Shown in pieces: positions 28,528 through 39,861 of a stretch of DNA of 64,000 bases; positions within the stretch are counted from its first letter, which is position 1, and each line of letters starts with the position of its first letter. The notes under the pieces were generated by a model. That model was not told the origin of the DNA. It saw only the letters and a list, made by a program, of their open reading frames with translations, and searched no databases. The position numbers and the translations under genes are program-made. The stretch is from CAVWXT01 sp963759115 (GTDB lineage: Bacteria; Planctomycetota; Planctomycetia; Pirellulales; Thermoguttaceae), in contig CAVWXT010000005.1 of the NCBI GenBank assembly GCA_963759115.1, positions 930,001 to 994,000 on the forward strand. The letters run 5' to 3'.

Positions 28528-29567
28528 TCACTTCTGCCGGCCGCTCGATACATCCGGTCGGCCGGCGACAGCTTCCAGGAGCATGTCGATCAGCTGGTCG
28601 CTGGTGAGGTTGTTGGCCTGGGCGGCGTAGTTGCCGGCGATGCGGTGCCGCAGGGCCGGCTTGACGATCGCCTGCACGTCGCCGACGGTGGCATGGTAGC
28701 GGCCGTGGAGGATCGCCCGGGCCTTGGCGCAGGTCACCAGCGTCAGCACGCCGCGGGGCCCGGCACCCCAGGCGACCCACTTGTCGACGAACTCGGGCGC
28801 CTCGGCGCGTGCCGGGCCGCGTCGCGCGGACCAGCGCCCAGGCGTAGCCCAGCACCTGGTCGCTCACCGGCACGCGGAGTCACCAGCTGCTGAAGCTGGA
28901 GGATGTCGTCGCCGGTGAGCGACCGGCGCGATCCTGCCCAGCTTGCCGGTGGTCACGCGGCGGGCGATCTCCCACTCCTCGGCTCCGCTGGGATAATTCA
29001 CCTTGATGTACAGCAGGAAGCGGTCCAGCTGGGCCTCGGGCAGCGGGTAGGTGCCTTCCTGCTCCAGCGGATTCTGCGTGGCCAGCACGAAGAACGGGTC
29101 GGGCAGCTTGTGGACCTCGCCGCCGGCGCTGACCTGCCGCTCCTGCATCGCCTTCGAGCATGGCCGCCTGCGTCTTCGGCGGCGTGCGGTTGATCTCGTC
29201 GGCCAGGATCATGTTGGCGAACAGCGGGCCGGGCAGGAACTTGTACTTCCGCTGGCCGCGTCTCCACGTCCTCCTGGATCACCTGCGTGCCGGTCACGTC
29301 GCTGGGCATCAGGTCGGGCGTGAACTGGATCCGCTTGAACCTCAGGTGCGTGGCCTCGGCCAGCGAACTGATCAAGAGCGTCTTGGCCAGCCCCGGCACG
29401 CCTTCCAGCAGGGCGTGGCCGCGGGCGAAGATGGCCACCAACACCTGCTCGATCACGTCGCTCTGGCCGACGATCACCTCGGCCAACTGACGCCGTATGC
29501 GATCGTACGCCTGCTTGCACTGTTCGACCGCCGCCAGGTCGTCCGCGGGAATTGTTTCGGTCGTCAT
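28528..29567 (-). CDS. moxR: MoxR-type AAA+ ATPase (several frameshifts)
   Basis: A cytoplasmic chaperone-like ATPase acting with DUF58 and VWA proteins. ATG 29567 opens MTTETIPADDLAAVEQCKQ. Walker A LEGVPGLAKTLL, Walker B MILADEINRTPPKTQAAML, and the ATQNPLEQEGTYPLPEAQLD sensor block are all recognisable. The C-terminal lid helices end DQLIDMLLEAVAGRPDVSS. The frame changes at about 29262, 29158, 28915, 28875 and 28825. In several places one extra C or G explains it: GAGACG(C)GGCCAG, and GAAG(G)CGATG where MLEAMQERQV is expected. The restored protein is about 345 aa, normal for MoxR. Confidence 0.87.
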
Positions 29568-29611
29568 GGGTTCTCTCGTCTTTGGGGCTATTGGGCTATA
29601 GAATTGGTTTT

Positions 29612-32096
29612 TTATTCCAGGTTTTGGAAGTATTCCTGCAAGCGTTCTTCGTAGCCGCGCGGCGGGCGCTGCTGCGCATTGTTGCGGATGGCCTTCCGCA
29701 ACTCGGGCGGCAACTTGGCGATCCACGGCTTTTGCACGGCGGCCTGGCCGGCGTCGGCGCCTCCGACAGCACTTGCTGGGCCTTCGCTGGTCATGTCGGT
29801 GGCCGGCTGACTGCCGGGCTTCGGCCCGGTGGGCATGGCCCCCGGCTGCTGACCGGGAGGCATGTCGGCAGTCTGTTGCGGGCCGTGAGCTTTCATACGG
29901 GCCTTCGACAGGTCCTGACCAATTTGATGCTCTCGGGCGGCGAGGCTCCCTGCCGCGTCGCCCAGGTCTTCCTGAACGTCCTTGAGAGCGCCGGCGGCGT
30001 GCTGGGCATTTCGCAAGGCCGTCGTGGCGCTGCCGTCCAACGGCACGGTCTCCTCGGCAAGCTGGCCCGCCTCGGCCGCTTGCTGACTCATCTCGGCCGC
30101 GTAGTCCGGCTGGAGCGTCTGGCCGAGTTCGGCCTCGACGTCCCGGCGGGCCTGATCGACCTGCTGGAATTGCTCTTGGGCAAGCTTCTCCAACTCGTCG
30201 GCCGCCTTCTGAATCTCCTTGCGGACCTCATCGGCGGCGTCGGCGATCTTCTCGGCCGCCTGCGTGGCCTGCTGGGCCGCCTGCTTCGCCGGAGGCTTCG
30301 AGGGTTCGCCGGGCTCATGTTTGGCGCGGTCCAGTTGCCGGCCGGCTTCTTCGATTGGCTTTTCGGCCTCGTGGAGCTTTTCGGCGGCCTTCTCGGCCGT
30401 ATTCTTCACGCCCTGGGCCACGTTTTTCACCACCTCGCCCACCTCCTGCTGCTGTTCGACCAGCTCATTGGCCTTTGCCGCGTTGAGCCCCTGATTCGCG
30501 GCGGCCTGGTCCGCATCCTTGGCCACGCTCCGCTCGGCTTTCGCCGCTTCGTCGAGTGCCTCAGCGGCCGCCGACAACTCCGCGATCTTGGCCAACAACT
30601 GTTCGCGGCGGGCGTCGGCCAGGGCGGTCAATGCCTCGGAGAGCGCCCGCTCCACGGCGTCATTGGCTTTCTGCACCGACGCACGGCGCTGTTGCTCGCT
30701 GTTCATGTTGGCGCCGGATTCCTTGACGGCCTGCCGCGCGTCGCCGATCCGCTCGCGGACGTTGCCCGGCAGTTGCTTCGGCTTCTCGGCATTGGCCAGG
30801 TGCTGGTCGACCTGCTGTTCCTTTTGACCCGCCTCCGCCGGATTCTTCTCGGAGGTTGCCGACGCCTCTTTTTGCTCCTGGTCGGCCTTGCGCAGCTCGT
30901 CGGCGGCCTTCTCCAAATCCTTGATTCGCTCTTCCAACTGATCGGCGGTCAATGTGGCCGCATCTTCGGCGCTCTCCCGCTCGGCCTCCTTGGCGGCCTC
31001 TTCGAGCTTGCGGATCACGTCGTCCTGCTTCGTCACCGCCGGCTGCTTCTTTTGATCGAACAGGTCGGTGGCGGCGTCGTCGGCCGCTTGCTGCGCCGTC
31101 TGGAGCGGGCGCTGCACGTCGGGCTGGTTCGACAGCGATTCCTGCAAGTTGGCGATTTGCTTGCGGATGTCGGCCTGCTGGCTCACCAGTTTTTCGCTTT
31201 CCGGAAGGCTGAGGTCGGCCCGTTGGGTGGCCTCGCGGAGTTGCTCTTGCCGCTTGCTCAACTCGCGGATGCGCTGGGCCGTTTCGCTCTGGTTCGGCTC
31301 CTTCATCCCCTCCGCCTCCTGAATCTGGGAGAGCAGCGCTTCCAGTTTGCCGATCACGGCCCGCTCGGTGGCGGCGGCCTCGGTGAACGACGCGCCTTGG
31401 AGGCGGTTCTCGGCGGTGGCAAGGTCGACGGCGACGCCATTCTCCTGGAGCAGCCTTTAGTCCGGCAGTGGCCTCGGCGCTCAAGGGACCCGTCTCGCGG
31501 CTGGCCTCGCCCAGCGTTTCGCGGAGGTGATCGAACAGCGTCCGCACGTCGCGCTGGTCCTCCAACGCCGAGAGGTTGAGCGCCTCGCGGCGCGAGGCCG
31601 GTTGTTTCGGCAGGGCCTCGGTAGCGCCCAGGACCTTCGTCTCGGCCTGGATGACCTGCTGCACTTGCATGGCCATCTCGGAAACCTTCAGCCGCCGCAC
31701 CAGGTTCTGGCGTTCCACCAGCAGCCGGACAACAACTTCGCGGCTCTTGTTGCGAGCGGCCGTGAAGACCTTCGTGCGCTCGTCGGGACCGGCCGATTCG
31801 GCCTTCTCCAGCAGCCGAACCACCTCGGGCATCTGGGCGTCCACCAGCGTGTCGAGGCGCTCGCGCATGCCGCGGATGTCTGCGTAGAGCTGGCCCGAGG
31901 CCATCCCGTTTTCCTTGAGCTGTTGAAGCTGGACGTCGAGCACCGAGCCGACCAGTTCGCGGGCCATGGCGCGGACCTGCTGCTGAACTTGCTGTTGCCG
32001 CCTGAGGCTCTCGGGCTGGAGCGTCTGGGCGTGCAGCGCCGCAGCGCCGGCCACGACGATCAGCCCGCCGAATATCAATGCCGGCATGTCTCTCAT
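29612..32096 (-). CDS. Long exported coiled-coil protein of the MoxR operon (one frameshift)
   Basis: ATG 32096 overlaps the stop of the upstream gene (ATGA). A signal peptide or anchor (PALIFGGLIVVAGAAALHAQ) is followed by about 790 residues that are almost entirely helical. They are rich in Ala, Glu, Gln, Lys and Asp with obvious heptads, such as AEKAAEKLHEAEKPIEEAGR. The frame changes near 31450. Before it the protein reads ETGPLSAEATAGLK; after it LLQENGVAVDLATAENRLQG. The C-terminus has a Pro/Gly/Met-rich linker and ends RLQEYFQNLE. It probably spans or bridges part of the periplasm as a partner of the preceding DUF4175-like protein. No enzymatic motif is visible. Confidence 0.75.
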
Positions 32097-33808
32097 GGCG
32101 ATTCTCCGATGCCAAGCTGACGCTGGATCATCTCTTTGAGTTCCGTGGCCGACTGCCTGTCCGCCTCCACCATCGCCGCCAACACGCCCTGCTCGTCGGT
32201 GACCTGGAACACCAGCGGGTCCGAGAGACTCGATTTGCCTTCCTCCAGCTTGCCCTCTTTCTGCCGGCCGCGGAAGTCGGTGGCGCGAACGGTCACTTTC
32301 ACGCTCTCGCCCTTGCTGAGCTTGAGCGGACGCAATTGGAAAGCGTAGTTGACTTCGACGTTCTTTTCCGGCGGCTTTCCGTCGGGCAGCGTGTAGATCG
32401 GCATCTCGCTCTCTTCGGTTTGCCCGTCGGCACGAACCACCTCGCGCACCAGCGCCAGCGAGGCCACGCCGTAATCGTCCACGGCGTGAACGTAAATCGT
32501 GGGCGTGGCCGCCGGCAGCACGTATCGGGTGACGATCGCGGCCGCTACACGCGGCGGGGCATCGGCGCGGATGCGGATCATCCCTTCAAGCGGCCGCTCC
32601 AACTGCTGGCCGTCGGCGTCGGTAATCTGGAGGGCGAAGCGCACGGGCTCGCGCACGGCCGCCAACGGAGAGTCGTCGGCCGGCTTGAGCACCCATTGAG
32701 ACGGGCCGCCTTCTTTGTCGACGGGCGGCTCATCGCGGCGTTCCAAGGGGTAGCGTTGGCCGGCGATGGTGGCCGTCGCCTCTTTCAACTCCTTGTCGGA
32801 GCGAAGGTGTATGAGCACTCGCGAGCCCTCCATCGCCACGATTTGCCGCAAGCCCGTGGGCATCCACTGCGGGGCGGAATCCGGGGCGGTGTACGACGGC
32901 GGCATAACTTCCAAGCGGACCTCCAGCGCCGGCAACTGCCCGATCATCAGCCGGCCGGCATCAGTCCAGGCATCGCCCGCCACGACGTGAAAGGCGGCCT
33001 CCTCCACCAGCCGCGGCAACTGGCCCCGATACAGGCCCGGATGGTCCGGCGCGGCCGCAAGGGCCACCATCGTGCTCAAGGCGTCGCGTTCCGCCGTCAA
33101 CTGAATTTCGGCGCCCTCGGGCAGTCGGCCCGAGCAGTTCACTTCGAACTGCACGCTCTGTCCACAGGTGACGCGCAACGGCGTCCGGCCGGGCGCCTGC
33201 GGATCGACCGTCTGGCCGTTCACGACGATCGAGTCGATCACGGTGCGGCTGGGATAATGATGCGAGCCGAGGAAGAGGCGGTTGAAGAACGCGGCCACGT
33301 GCGTGGGAAAGCCGATTCCCACCGTCGCCCAGACCACCGATACGAGGAAGAGCATTCGCAGCCGACGCCGCAGGCCGCGGCGGTCGAGCCCGCGCATCAC
33401 GTCGATCTGCTTGCCGGCCGACTCGACGCGGTCGATCACGGCGTGTTGAAGTTGCGCGGAGCCCCAGGCCGGGGCCTCGCGGGTCTCGAATTGGAGGGCG
33501 GCGATCAGGTCGCTGTCGATATGTTCCTGCTTTTCCACCAGCAGGGCCATGTCCAGTTGACTCTCGCGTTGGCCAATCCAAGGGAGCGTGTAGCGGCGGA
33601 AGGCCCACACCAACAGGATGCCGCAGAGCGCCAGCGAGATCGCCCGCTGGAGGCGACTGAGCCCCAAGAGCCAGTCGATCAGGAAGGCGGCGGCCAGCGT
33701 GCCGAGCACGGCCAGGACCAGCCCGCTATAGCCGGTGCCCAGCCGCACGCGGCGGCGGCGGCGCTTCAAGCGGGACAGGCGGTGGCGGAGGTCGGCAAGT
33801 CGGCTCAT
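32093..33808 (-). CDS. DUF4175-like membrane protein of the MoxR operon
   Basis: ATG 33808 (MSRLADLRHRLSRLKRRRRR) overlaps the upstream stop, and the stop overlaps the next ATG. 571 aa, intact. The N-terminal half has two hydrophobic segments near residues 25-70 (GLVLAVLGTLAAAFLIDWLL and the following LCGILLVWAF). A third follows a basic patch, RRGLRRRLRMLFLVSVVWA. The C-terminal half is periplasmic, with beta-sandwich-like repeats and VHAVDDYGVASLALVREVV, a phrase typical of DUF4175-type proteins. It is probably a structural partner of the coiled-coil protein. The family assignment is from pattern only. Confidence 0.72.
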   Translation of the reverse strand: MSRLADLRHRLSRLKRRRRRVRLGTGYSGLVLAVLGTLAAAFLIDWLLGLSRLQRAISLALCGILLVWAFRRYTLPWIGQRESQLDMALLVEKQEHIDSDLIAALQFETREAPAWGSAQLQHAVIDRVESAGKQIDVMRGLDRRGLRRRLRMLFLVSVVWATVGIGFPTHVAAFFNRLFLGSHHYPSRTVIDSIVVNGQTVDPQAPGRTPLRVTCGQSVQFEVNCSGRLPEGAEIQLTAERDALSTMVALAAAPDHPGLYRGQLPRLVEEAAFHVVAGDAWTDAGRLMIGQLPALEVRLEVMPPSYTAPDSAPQWMPTGLRQIVAMEGSRVLIHLRSDKELKEATATIAGQRYPLERRDEPPVDKEGGPSQWVLKPADDSPLAAVREPVRFALQITDADGQQLERPLEGMIRIRADAPPRVAAAIVTRYVLPAATPTIYVHAVDDYGVASLALVREVVRADGQTEESEMPIYTLPDGKPPEKNVEVNYAFQLRPLKLSKGESVKVTVRATDFRGRQKEGKLEEGKSSLSDPLVFQVTDEQGVLAAMVEADRQSATELKEMIQRQLGIGESP

Positions 33809-36270
33809 GGCAGATTCACCCATTTTCGCAGGAGCCATTCGCCCGTCAACAGTCCCACCACGCAGGCGAAGCACAGCCAGGTGTTCCAAAGAACCACCAC
33901 CTGGATCGACGTTTCGGGCTTCGACGGCGGCTGGATCTCGTCGGCCAGCCGCTTGACGCTCCGCAGATCGTAGCTCTTTCCGCCGGTTTCCGAGGCCAAC
34001 GACTCTTGCAGGGCGACGTTGCGGATCGCCCGCTGCCGCTCCACGGACGTGCTGGTCACCCGGAAGGTACACTCGACTGGTCTGCCGGTGATCGGGTCGG
34101 TGACGCGGACGCGATGCTCGCCGCCGGTGAAGGCCGTGAATCGGGCTTCGAACAGGCCCTTCCGCGTTTCCGTGAGCGTAAGCGGCGGGGCGTTGTCGGT
34201 CTTGGCGGCCCCGCCGCGCGGCAGGATCAATTCGCCGCGGAGCCGGTGGTCGGCGAGGTCCTTCTCACCCAGCGGCTCGAAGTCGGCGTTGTAGGCCTCG
34301 ACAGTGACCAGCACCTGGTCGTCGGTCTGGTAGGCGCGGCGGTCGGTCCGCACGACGAACCGCTTCTGGCTGCCCAGCGCGTGGCTCAGCCCGAGGCGGT
34401 GGATCAACTGGCCCCAGAACTGGCGATAGTAGGTCTCGCCGTACTTGCGGCGCAGCCGCCACGTCTCGTTGAAGCCCAGGTAGACCACCTCGCCCCGGCC
34501 GTAGCGGCGGACGGCGATCAGCGGCTGCCGGGTCTTGCCGTCGGCACAGGTCTGCGTGGGATGCTCGGCCAAGACGGCTGCCATCGGGTGCAGCCGCTCT
34601 ACCGGCTGATACCAGGGCAGCAGGCCCAGGTTGGCCCAGGCCTGGCGATTCTCCGCCGGGCTGTTGCCGAGTTGCATGAAGTCGTACTGCTCGGCGCTGC
34701 CGGTCAACCGCAAGGCGAACGGCTGGCGGTCGTAGATGCGGGCCGTGCGGTCGAAGCTCACCGGCAGCATCGTCGCCAGCGGCGTGTCGGCCAATTGGGC
34801 CGGACCGAACCGCGGGCCGGCCAACACCACCAGGCCGCCGCCAAACTCGCGCACGAACTCCTCGGTCATCTGGCAGAACCGCGGGCTCAAGGCGCTGCTG
34901 GGCAAATCGCTCAGGAAGATCACGTCGTAGGCGAAGAACTCGCTCCGCGGCGGGCTCATCGTGGGCAGGAACAACTCGTTGGATTTCCGCACCCGCGGGT
35001 CGGACGACCGCAGGAACGTGCGGAAACCCTGCGTGCCCACCAGCTTGTCGCGGTGAAACACCTCCTTGATGAATCGCCACTCCCAGGTCGGCTCGTACTC
35101 GACGAACAGCAGCCGCAGGAAGTCGTCCCGGACGGTCACCTCCCGCTCGGCCCGGTTGTTCTCGCGAACCACTTCGCCTTCGACCGGATCCACTTCGGCG
35201 GAGAGCATGTAGTGGCCGGTCTTGCCGGGCACGTAGGGCAATTCGACCTCTTGCACGGCGTGGGAAAGGGTCACGGGCTTTTCGCCCAACAGCACGGCGG
35301 GGGCCTCGCCGGTCGAGTCATCGTCGGCCCCGCCCATGCGCCGGGCCGAAAATCGCACGCTAACCTCCCGGTCGTCCAGCCCCTGCTGCCGCACAGTGGC
35401 CGTGACGATCGAGCGTTCGTCCTTCTTCATCATCAGCGGGGCCCGCAGCTCGACCGCCACGTCGACGGTGGCCGTGGGGCCAACGCCCACGGTATGAACC
35501 GGCACGCCCAGCCGCTTGGCGGCCTCGATGGGTGGCGGGCCGGAGTTCTGCTGAAAGTCGCTGAAGACCACCACGCCCGCCAGGTTGGTCGTGGCGTAGC
35601 GTCGGGCTACGTCGCCCAGCGCGCGCGCCCAGCGCGGTGACTTTGCCTTCGGTCGTCAGTTGGGCGGCCAGGCGCTTCGCGTCGAGATCTTGCGTTTCGC
35701 CGGCCGACGCTTCCAGAGTGCGGGCGCCGTTGGGTTGATCGAACAGAAAGGCCCGCAGGCGAAACTTCTTGGCCAACTGCGAAAGCAGTTCGCCGTTGCC
35801 ATTTTGGAGGAGCGACTTGACATATTCCATGCGGGCCGGCTTGTTATCGCCGGCATCGCCGGCGCCGAGCGACGGTCCACGCAGACCCACGGCCTCGGCC
35901 AGTTGGCTCCGCTCGCTCTCCGCCAGATCGTCGGCGATGCCCATGCTGTCGGTGCCATCGAACAGCAGCCACAAGGCCGGCCGAATCTGGGTGAGGACCT
36001 TGACCGTCAGGATCGGCTCGGCCAGTGCGAGTAGCAGCAGACTCAGCACCAGGGCACGGAAAACGGCCAGCACCACGCGGGCCGCCGCGCGTTTTCCCCG
36101 CTGATAGCGGAAGTAGAACAGAACGGACAGGAAGCTCAGGGCGAGGCAGCCGAAGAAGAGCCAGCCGGCGGAATTGTGGGCCCAGGCGCGGCCAGCGAGG
36201 GCTCGACGCTCTCGATGGATTGCGTGCTCTCCAGCCCCAGCAGTCGCCCCAAAATCCCGCTGATGTTCAT
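33805..36270 (-). CDS. VWA-type membrane protein with glutamine-amidotransferase-like region (two frameshifts)
   Basis: ATG 36270 (MNISGILGRLLGLESTQS) overlaps the stop of the BatA gene. The frame changes near 36190 and again near 35635, where SNLAGVVVFSDFQQNSGPPP picks up. Two N-terminal hydrophobic helices (WLFFGCLALSFLSVLFYF and VFRALVLSLLLLALAEP) precede a VWA-like domain with LLFDGTDSMGIAD. A region near the middle, VIFLSDLPSSALS and GGGLVVLAGPRFGP, resembles the class I amidotransferase-like fold common in these proteins. A final TM helix is WLCFACVVGLLTGEWLL. Restored length is about 821 aa. It should sit in the inner membrane, with most of its mass outside, as part of a BatA-like assembly. 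Confidence 0.77.
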
Positions 36271-38645
36271 GACGGCCGGCCCTCCCGCAGCGAGGGCCAC
36301 GCCAACAGGGCCAATTCCGCCAAGAGGAGCGCCAGCACGGCCAGCAAGCCCCATTTCCACAGTTCCTGTCCTGGCTGCAACGGCTGCGATGAGGGCGACG
36401 CGGCCTGCGCTGCATCGCGAAGCGTGGAGGCCGCCCCCGCCTGTCCCCCCGCGGGCTTCTCCTCGACGCCCAGTTCCGACTCCTGCGCCGGCCCGTTGAC
36501 GGCCAGTAACGTGTCCCACAGCTTCGGACCCGCTGCGTCCTGGGACGGATCCTTGCCGCTGGTGGCCACGACGTGATAGATTCCGCGCTGGGTGCGGTCG
36601 GAGACCGTTACTCCGTAGCGATCGGTCCCCAAAACGTCTACGGTCAACGGCTCTTCGCGGCCGCTGGGATCGACCAGCGCGATCTGCGCATGCCGGTCGG
36701 CTGCCGCCACGGGTAGGACGAACTGCTCTTGCGTATCCATCTTCCGTTGCGGCAAGGTGCCCTCGAACATGCCCCGCAGGATTCGGTCGAAGACGAGCAT
36801 GGTGTTGGTAAGCGGCAACGTGTTCCACTGCGGCGACACGCCCGTGCAGACCAGCAGCACCTGGCCGCGGCCCAGCTTGCGATCAATCAAAAAGGGCAGC
36901 CCGCTGGTGAAGCGGGCCAATACCCGCGACCGCGACCTTTCGGCCAGGCGTTCGACCGGCGCCTGCGCATCCTCCGACGGCAGAGAGGCCGACCAGAGCA
37001 GCCATGAGGGCCGCTCGGATTCATCGGGTGCGCGGCGTTGTTGGCCGAGTCGCTCCACGACGGCGGCCACCGACGCCTCCAGCGTCTTTTCGCCCACATC
37101 GGCGGCGACAGCCTTGAAGAAATACGGCAGCCGATACAGGTCTTGCAGTTCCTCACGGGAAACGTCGTCCAGAAGAAGCAACTGTGAACGAGACTGTCGA
37201 AGTCGATCTGGAACGGTCTGGCGGCCTCGGACGATTCACCGGGCAAACGGCCCACGGGCGTGGGGTCGAGCGGGGCGGGCAGGATTCCGCCGCCGTCCTG
37301 CCAGGCCACCTCGGTCCACAATCGCGGGTCGAACTCGCCTCCGGCGGCAATCACCAGGTTGCCCCCCTGTTCCACGTACTCGCGCAGCAGCGGCACGGCC
37401 GAGCCGGGCCCGGACACGCCCGCGACAATCACCAGCCGGGCGTCTTCGAGCATTTCCCGCTTCAGTTCGTCGATCTTCACGTGCCGCACGTCGATCAACC
37501 GCCGCTCGCGCTGGGCACGACTGGTCACCGGGGCCAGCAACCGGCGAAGATAAAAGGTCTCGCCATAGCGGTTCAATCGCGGCGCCTCCTCGCGGCCCCA
37601 CTGGTCGACGAACACCACCGGCAGCGCCGTCAGAACGGGCACGACCAGAAATCGTCGGTCGTCGGCCGGGAGCCGATCCGGCGAGAGCGAGAACCTCGGC
37701 GGCCACGAAGGTGGGCTTGCCCGGCTCTACCGGCACGTCGAATCGGTAGGGCGGAAAGCGAATCTCCCGCCGCTGACCGGGCTGCAGGTCGATCGTCTGC
37801 GACGCGATCGCCACGCCGTCGACGGTCAAGGTCACCTGCACGTCGCGCCGCGGGCTCCGGCCCTCATAGCCGATGGTGGCCACGAAGACGGCCGGCGATT
37901 GCAGGTCGGCCACGCCGTCGCGGAGCTTGAAGTCGGCGACCCAGGCGTTCTCCACGTCTTCGGCCGTCACCTCCACCACCTGCATCGGGCCAGGCAGTTG
38001 TTTCCCTTGTTCGCCCAGCGATTGGGCCGGCCACGACGCTCCCTGCCGGTCAGTCAGCAGCACCAACTGCTTCGCCGGCATCGCGGGCAGACGGCGGCAG
38101 GCATCCAGCGCCAGGTCGATGGTCTGGCGGGGCGTCGCCGCCCGATCCACCGGCTGGATCGCCGCCAGCGCCTCCAAGGCGTCCTCCGGCGTGTAATAGG
38201 GGTCGTAACTGAAGGCGGTGGCCGATCCGCAGATCGGCAACACCGATATCCGGCTCCCCCGCGGCAGCCGCTCGATCACCTCGCGGCCTTTCGCCTTCGC
38301 ATCGTCCAAGAGCGTGCCGTCGAGCTTCTGGTAGCTCATGCTGAGACTGTTGTCGACCAACAGTACCGCATGCACGGGCTGATCGGGGTTCGCCGCCGCC
38401 TCTGAGCCGGAGAAGAACGGCCGGGCCATCGCCAGGCCGAACAGCAGCAGGCACAGCGTCCGCAGCGCCATCAGCAGCAGGTCCCGCCACTGAAGAATGC
38501 GCCGGCTGCGCAGCACGGCTTCGCGCAGGAAATCCATGGCCGCCCATTGAATGATCCGGAACCGCCGCCGGTTCAACAGATGGATCACCACCGGAGCCGC
38601 GGCAGCGATGAGTCCGGCGATGGCAAACCAGGGGGCGAGGAACAT
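36267..38645 (-). CDS. BatA/VWA-domain membrane protein (two frameshifts)
   Basis: First gene of the tightly overlapping block. ATG 38645 opens MFLAPWFAIAGLIAAAAPVV, the BatA N-terminal domain, with HLLNRRRFRIIQWAAMDFL and a second TM helix, LLLMALRTLCLLLFGLAMAR. The VWA metal-site motif DNSLSMS is in AVLLVDNSLSMSYQ. The frame changes near 37685 and 37185. The middle portion has LVIVAGVSGPGSAVPLLREY and the last frame begins LLLLDDVSREELQDLYRL. It ends with a TM helix (LWKWGLLAVLALLLAELALL). About 792 aa. Its TGA overlaps the next ATG. Confidence 0.82.
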
Positions 38646-38656
38646 GGATTCGGTTC

Positions 38657-38682
38657 GTTTAGCGGCCGCCGGCACGGCGGCC
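38657..38682. repeat. REP-type palindrome at the start of the MoxR operon
   Basis: GTTTAGCGGCCGCCGGCACG and following; the inverse of the unit at 28466-28492 with one substitution. It overlaps the last codons of the squalene-cyclase-repeat gene and lies just upstream of the BatA start at 38645. Confidence 0.75.
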
Positions 38683-39861
38683 TTTCTCTCGAATGACGCT
38701 ACTGGGTTTGGAACTGCTTGCGCAACGTCGAATCTTGCCCTCCTGCAAGATCGGCAGATAACGGTTCGGCATGGCCAGGACGAAACACGCGACCGCGGTC
38801 ATGTACATTTGCCCCGGTTTCTGCTGCACGCTCCCGTGCGACTCCCACATCCCGTCGCGCTCGGTTTGCGGCGCATGGACCTGGCTGTGGACCAGGTAGT
38901 CTCGCAACAGCGGGTAGCACGTCTGCCAGTGGTTGCCGCCGACTTGGTACAGCGCCTGGCCGATGTAGTAGATCGCGTAGGGAAAGAACTGTTCATCCAA
39001 CGGCAGGGGGCCCTTCTTCGGATCGGCGGGCTTGGCCATGCCGCGGACCGCCTCGGCCACCACCTCCATGCTCTTCTCGATCCGCCAGTCGTCATACTGG
39101 GCGAACTCCTGCAAACAGACCACGCCCGCCGCGGCCATGGCGATGCTGCCGCTGCCGCCCCCGCGTGAATAGGTGAACTGGCCGGGATGTTTCCGCTGTT
39201 CGGCTTCGTCGGCCGTGTACGGGCAGCCCTTCGGCAAGTAGTGCAGGCGGACGCCGCGGATCGCGGCCTCGATCACCTCCGGCGGCACCTCCAATCCGCT
39301 GTCCACGGCGCTGCGCAGCGCCTTGGCCTGCATTACCGCGAGACTCAGATCGTGACCGTTGTTTTGCAGTTGCGCCACGTAGTCCCAGCCGCCGTCGCGG
39401 CATTGGGTCTGGGCGATCAGTTTCAAGGCCCGATCGAGCACGGGCCCCAGCCGGGGATCGCCGGTCATTCCGTAGGCCTGTCCCAGCACGAACGTCGACA
39501 GCCCGTGGTTGTACATGTCGTGCTGTCCGATGGAAATGTTCAGCAGTCCCGAGGACTTGGCGTTGCGAACGACGTAGTCCACCGCCCGCCGAACGTTCTG
39601 GCCGTATCGCCCGCGGCCCGGCAGGTGGCCGGCCGAAAGAAACGCCAGCGTCCCCATGCTGACCAGTCCCAAGTCGTTCGACTCCCAATTGCCTTCCGGC
39701 CCTTGGCTCTTGGCCAGCCACTCCAGCCCGCGATGCAGGGCCTGTTCGCTCTCGGGCGTGATCTCCCAATTGCCCTCGGCGAACGCTTCGGAGGGGGAGA
39801 CTGCTGTGGCCGCTAACAGGGCCACGACGCCCGGCAAGATTTGGGTGAGGATGCCGCGCAC
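38659..39861 (-). CDS. Exported prenyltransferase/squalene-oxidase-repeat protein
   Basis: A secreted protein with an alpha/alpha-barrel of the terpene-cyclase/prenyltransferase repeat type, but without obvious catalytic Asp motifs (no DXDD). GTG 39861 gives a signal peptide (RGILTQILPGVVALLAATAV); the ribosome-binding site is weak. Repeats such as ALHRGLEWLAKSQGPEGNW, LLNISIGQHDMYNHGLSTF and IAQTQCRDGGWDY are clear. The last residues (IREKGRRAGGR) are encoded by the REP element at 38657-38682, which supplies the stop. A frame one base off would end DSTLRKQFQTQ instead, so the natural C-terminus is uncertain. Such proteins often sit next to BatA/VWA genes in planctomycetes. Confidence 0.75.
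   Translation of the reverse strand: MRGILTQILPGVVALLAATAVSPSEAFAEGNWEITPESEQALHRGLEWLAKSQGPEGNWESNDLGLVSMGTLAFLSAGHLPGRGRYGQNVRRAVDYVVRNAKSSGLLNISIGQHDMYNHGLSTFVLGQAYGMTGDPRLGPVLDRALKLIAQTQCRDGGWDYVAQLQNNGHDLSLAVMQAKALRSAVDSGLEVPPEVIEAAIRGVRLHYLPKGCPYTADEAEQRKHPGQFTYSRGGGSGSIAMAAAGVVCLQEFAQYDDWRIEKSMEVVAEAVRGMAKPADPKKGPLPLDEQFFPYAIYYIGQALYQVGGNHWQTCYPLLRDYLVHSQVHAPQTERDGMWESHGSVQQKPGQMYMTAVACFVLAMPNRYLPILQEGKIRRCASSSKPSSVIREKGRRAGGR

Noticed and set aside
29552..31579. 675-codon plus-strand frame opposite the coiled-coil gene
   Set aside because: Its Leu/Arg/Gly repetitiveness mirrors the Lys/Glu/Ala codons of the real gene on the other strand, and there is no start signal.
32078..35640. 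Two plus-strand frames (631 and 544 codons) opposite the VWA and DUF4175-like genes
   Set aside because: The minus-strand proteins have signal/TM segments and overlapping starts; the plus frames have neither domain nor ribosome-binding site.
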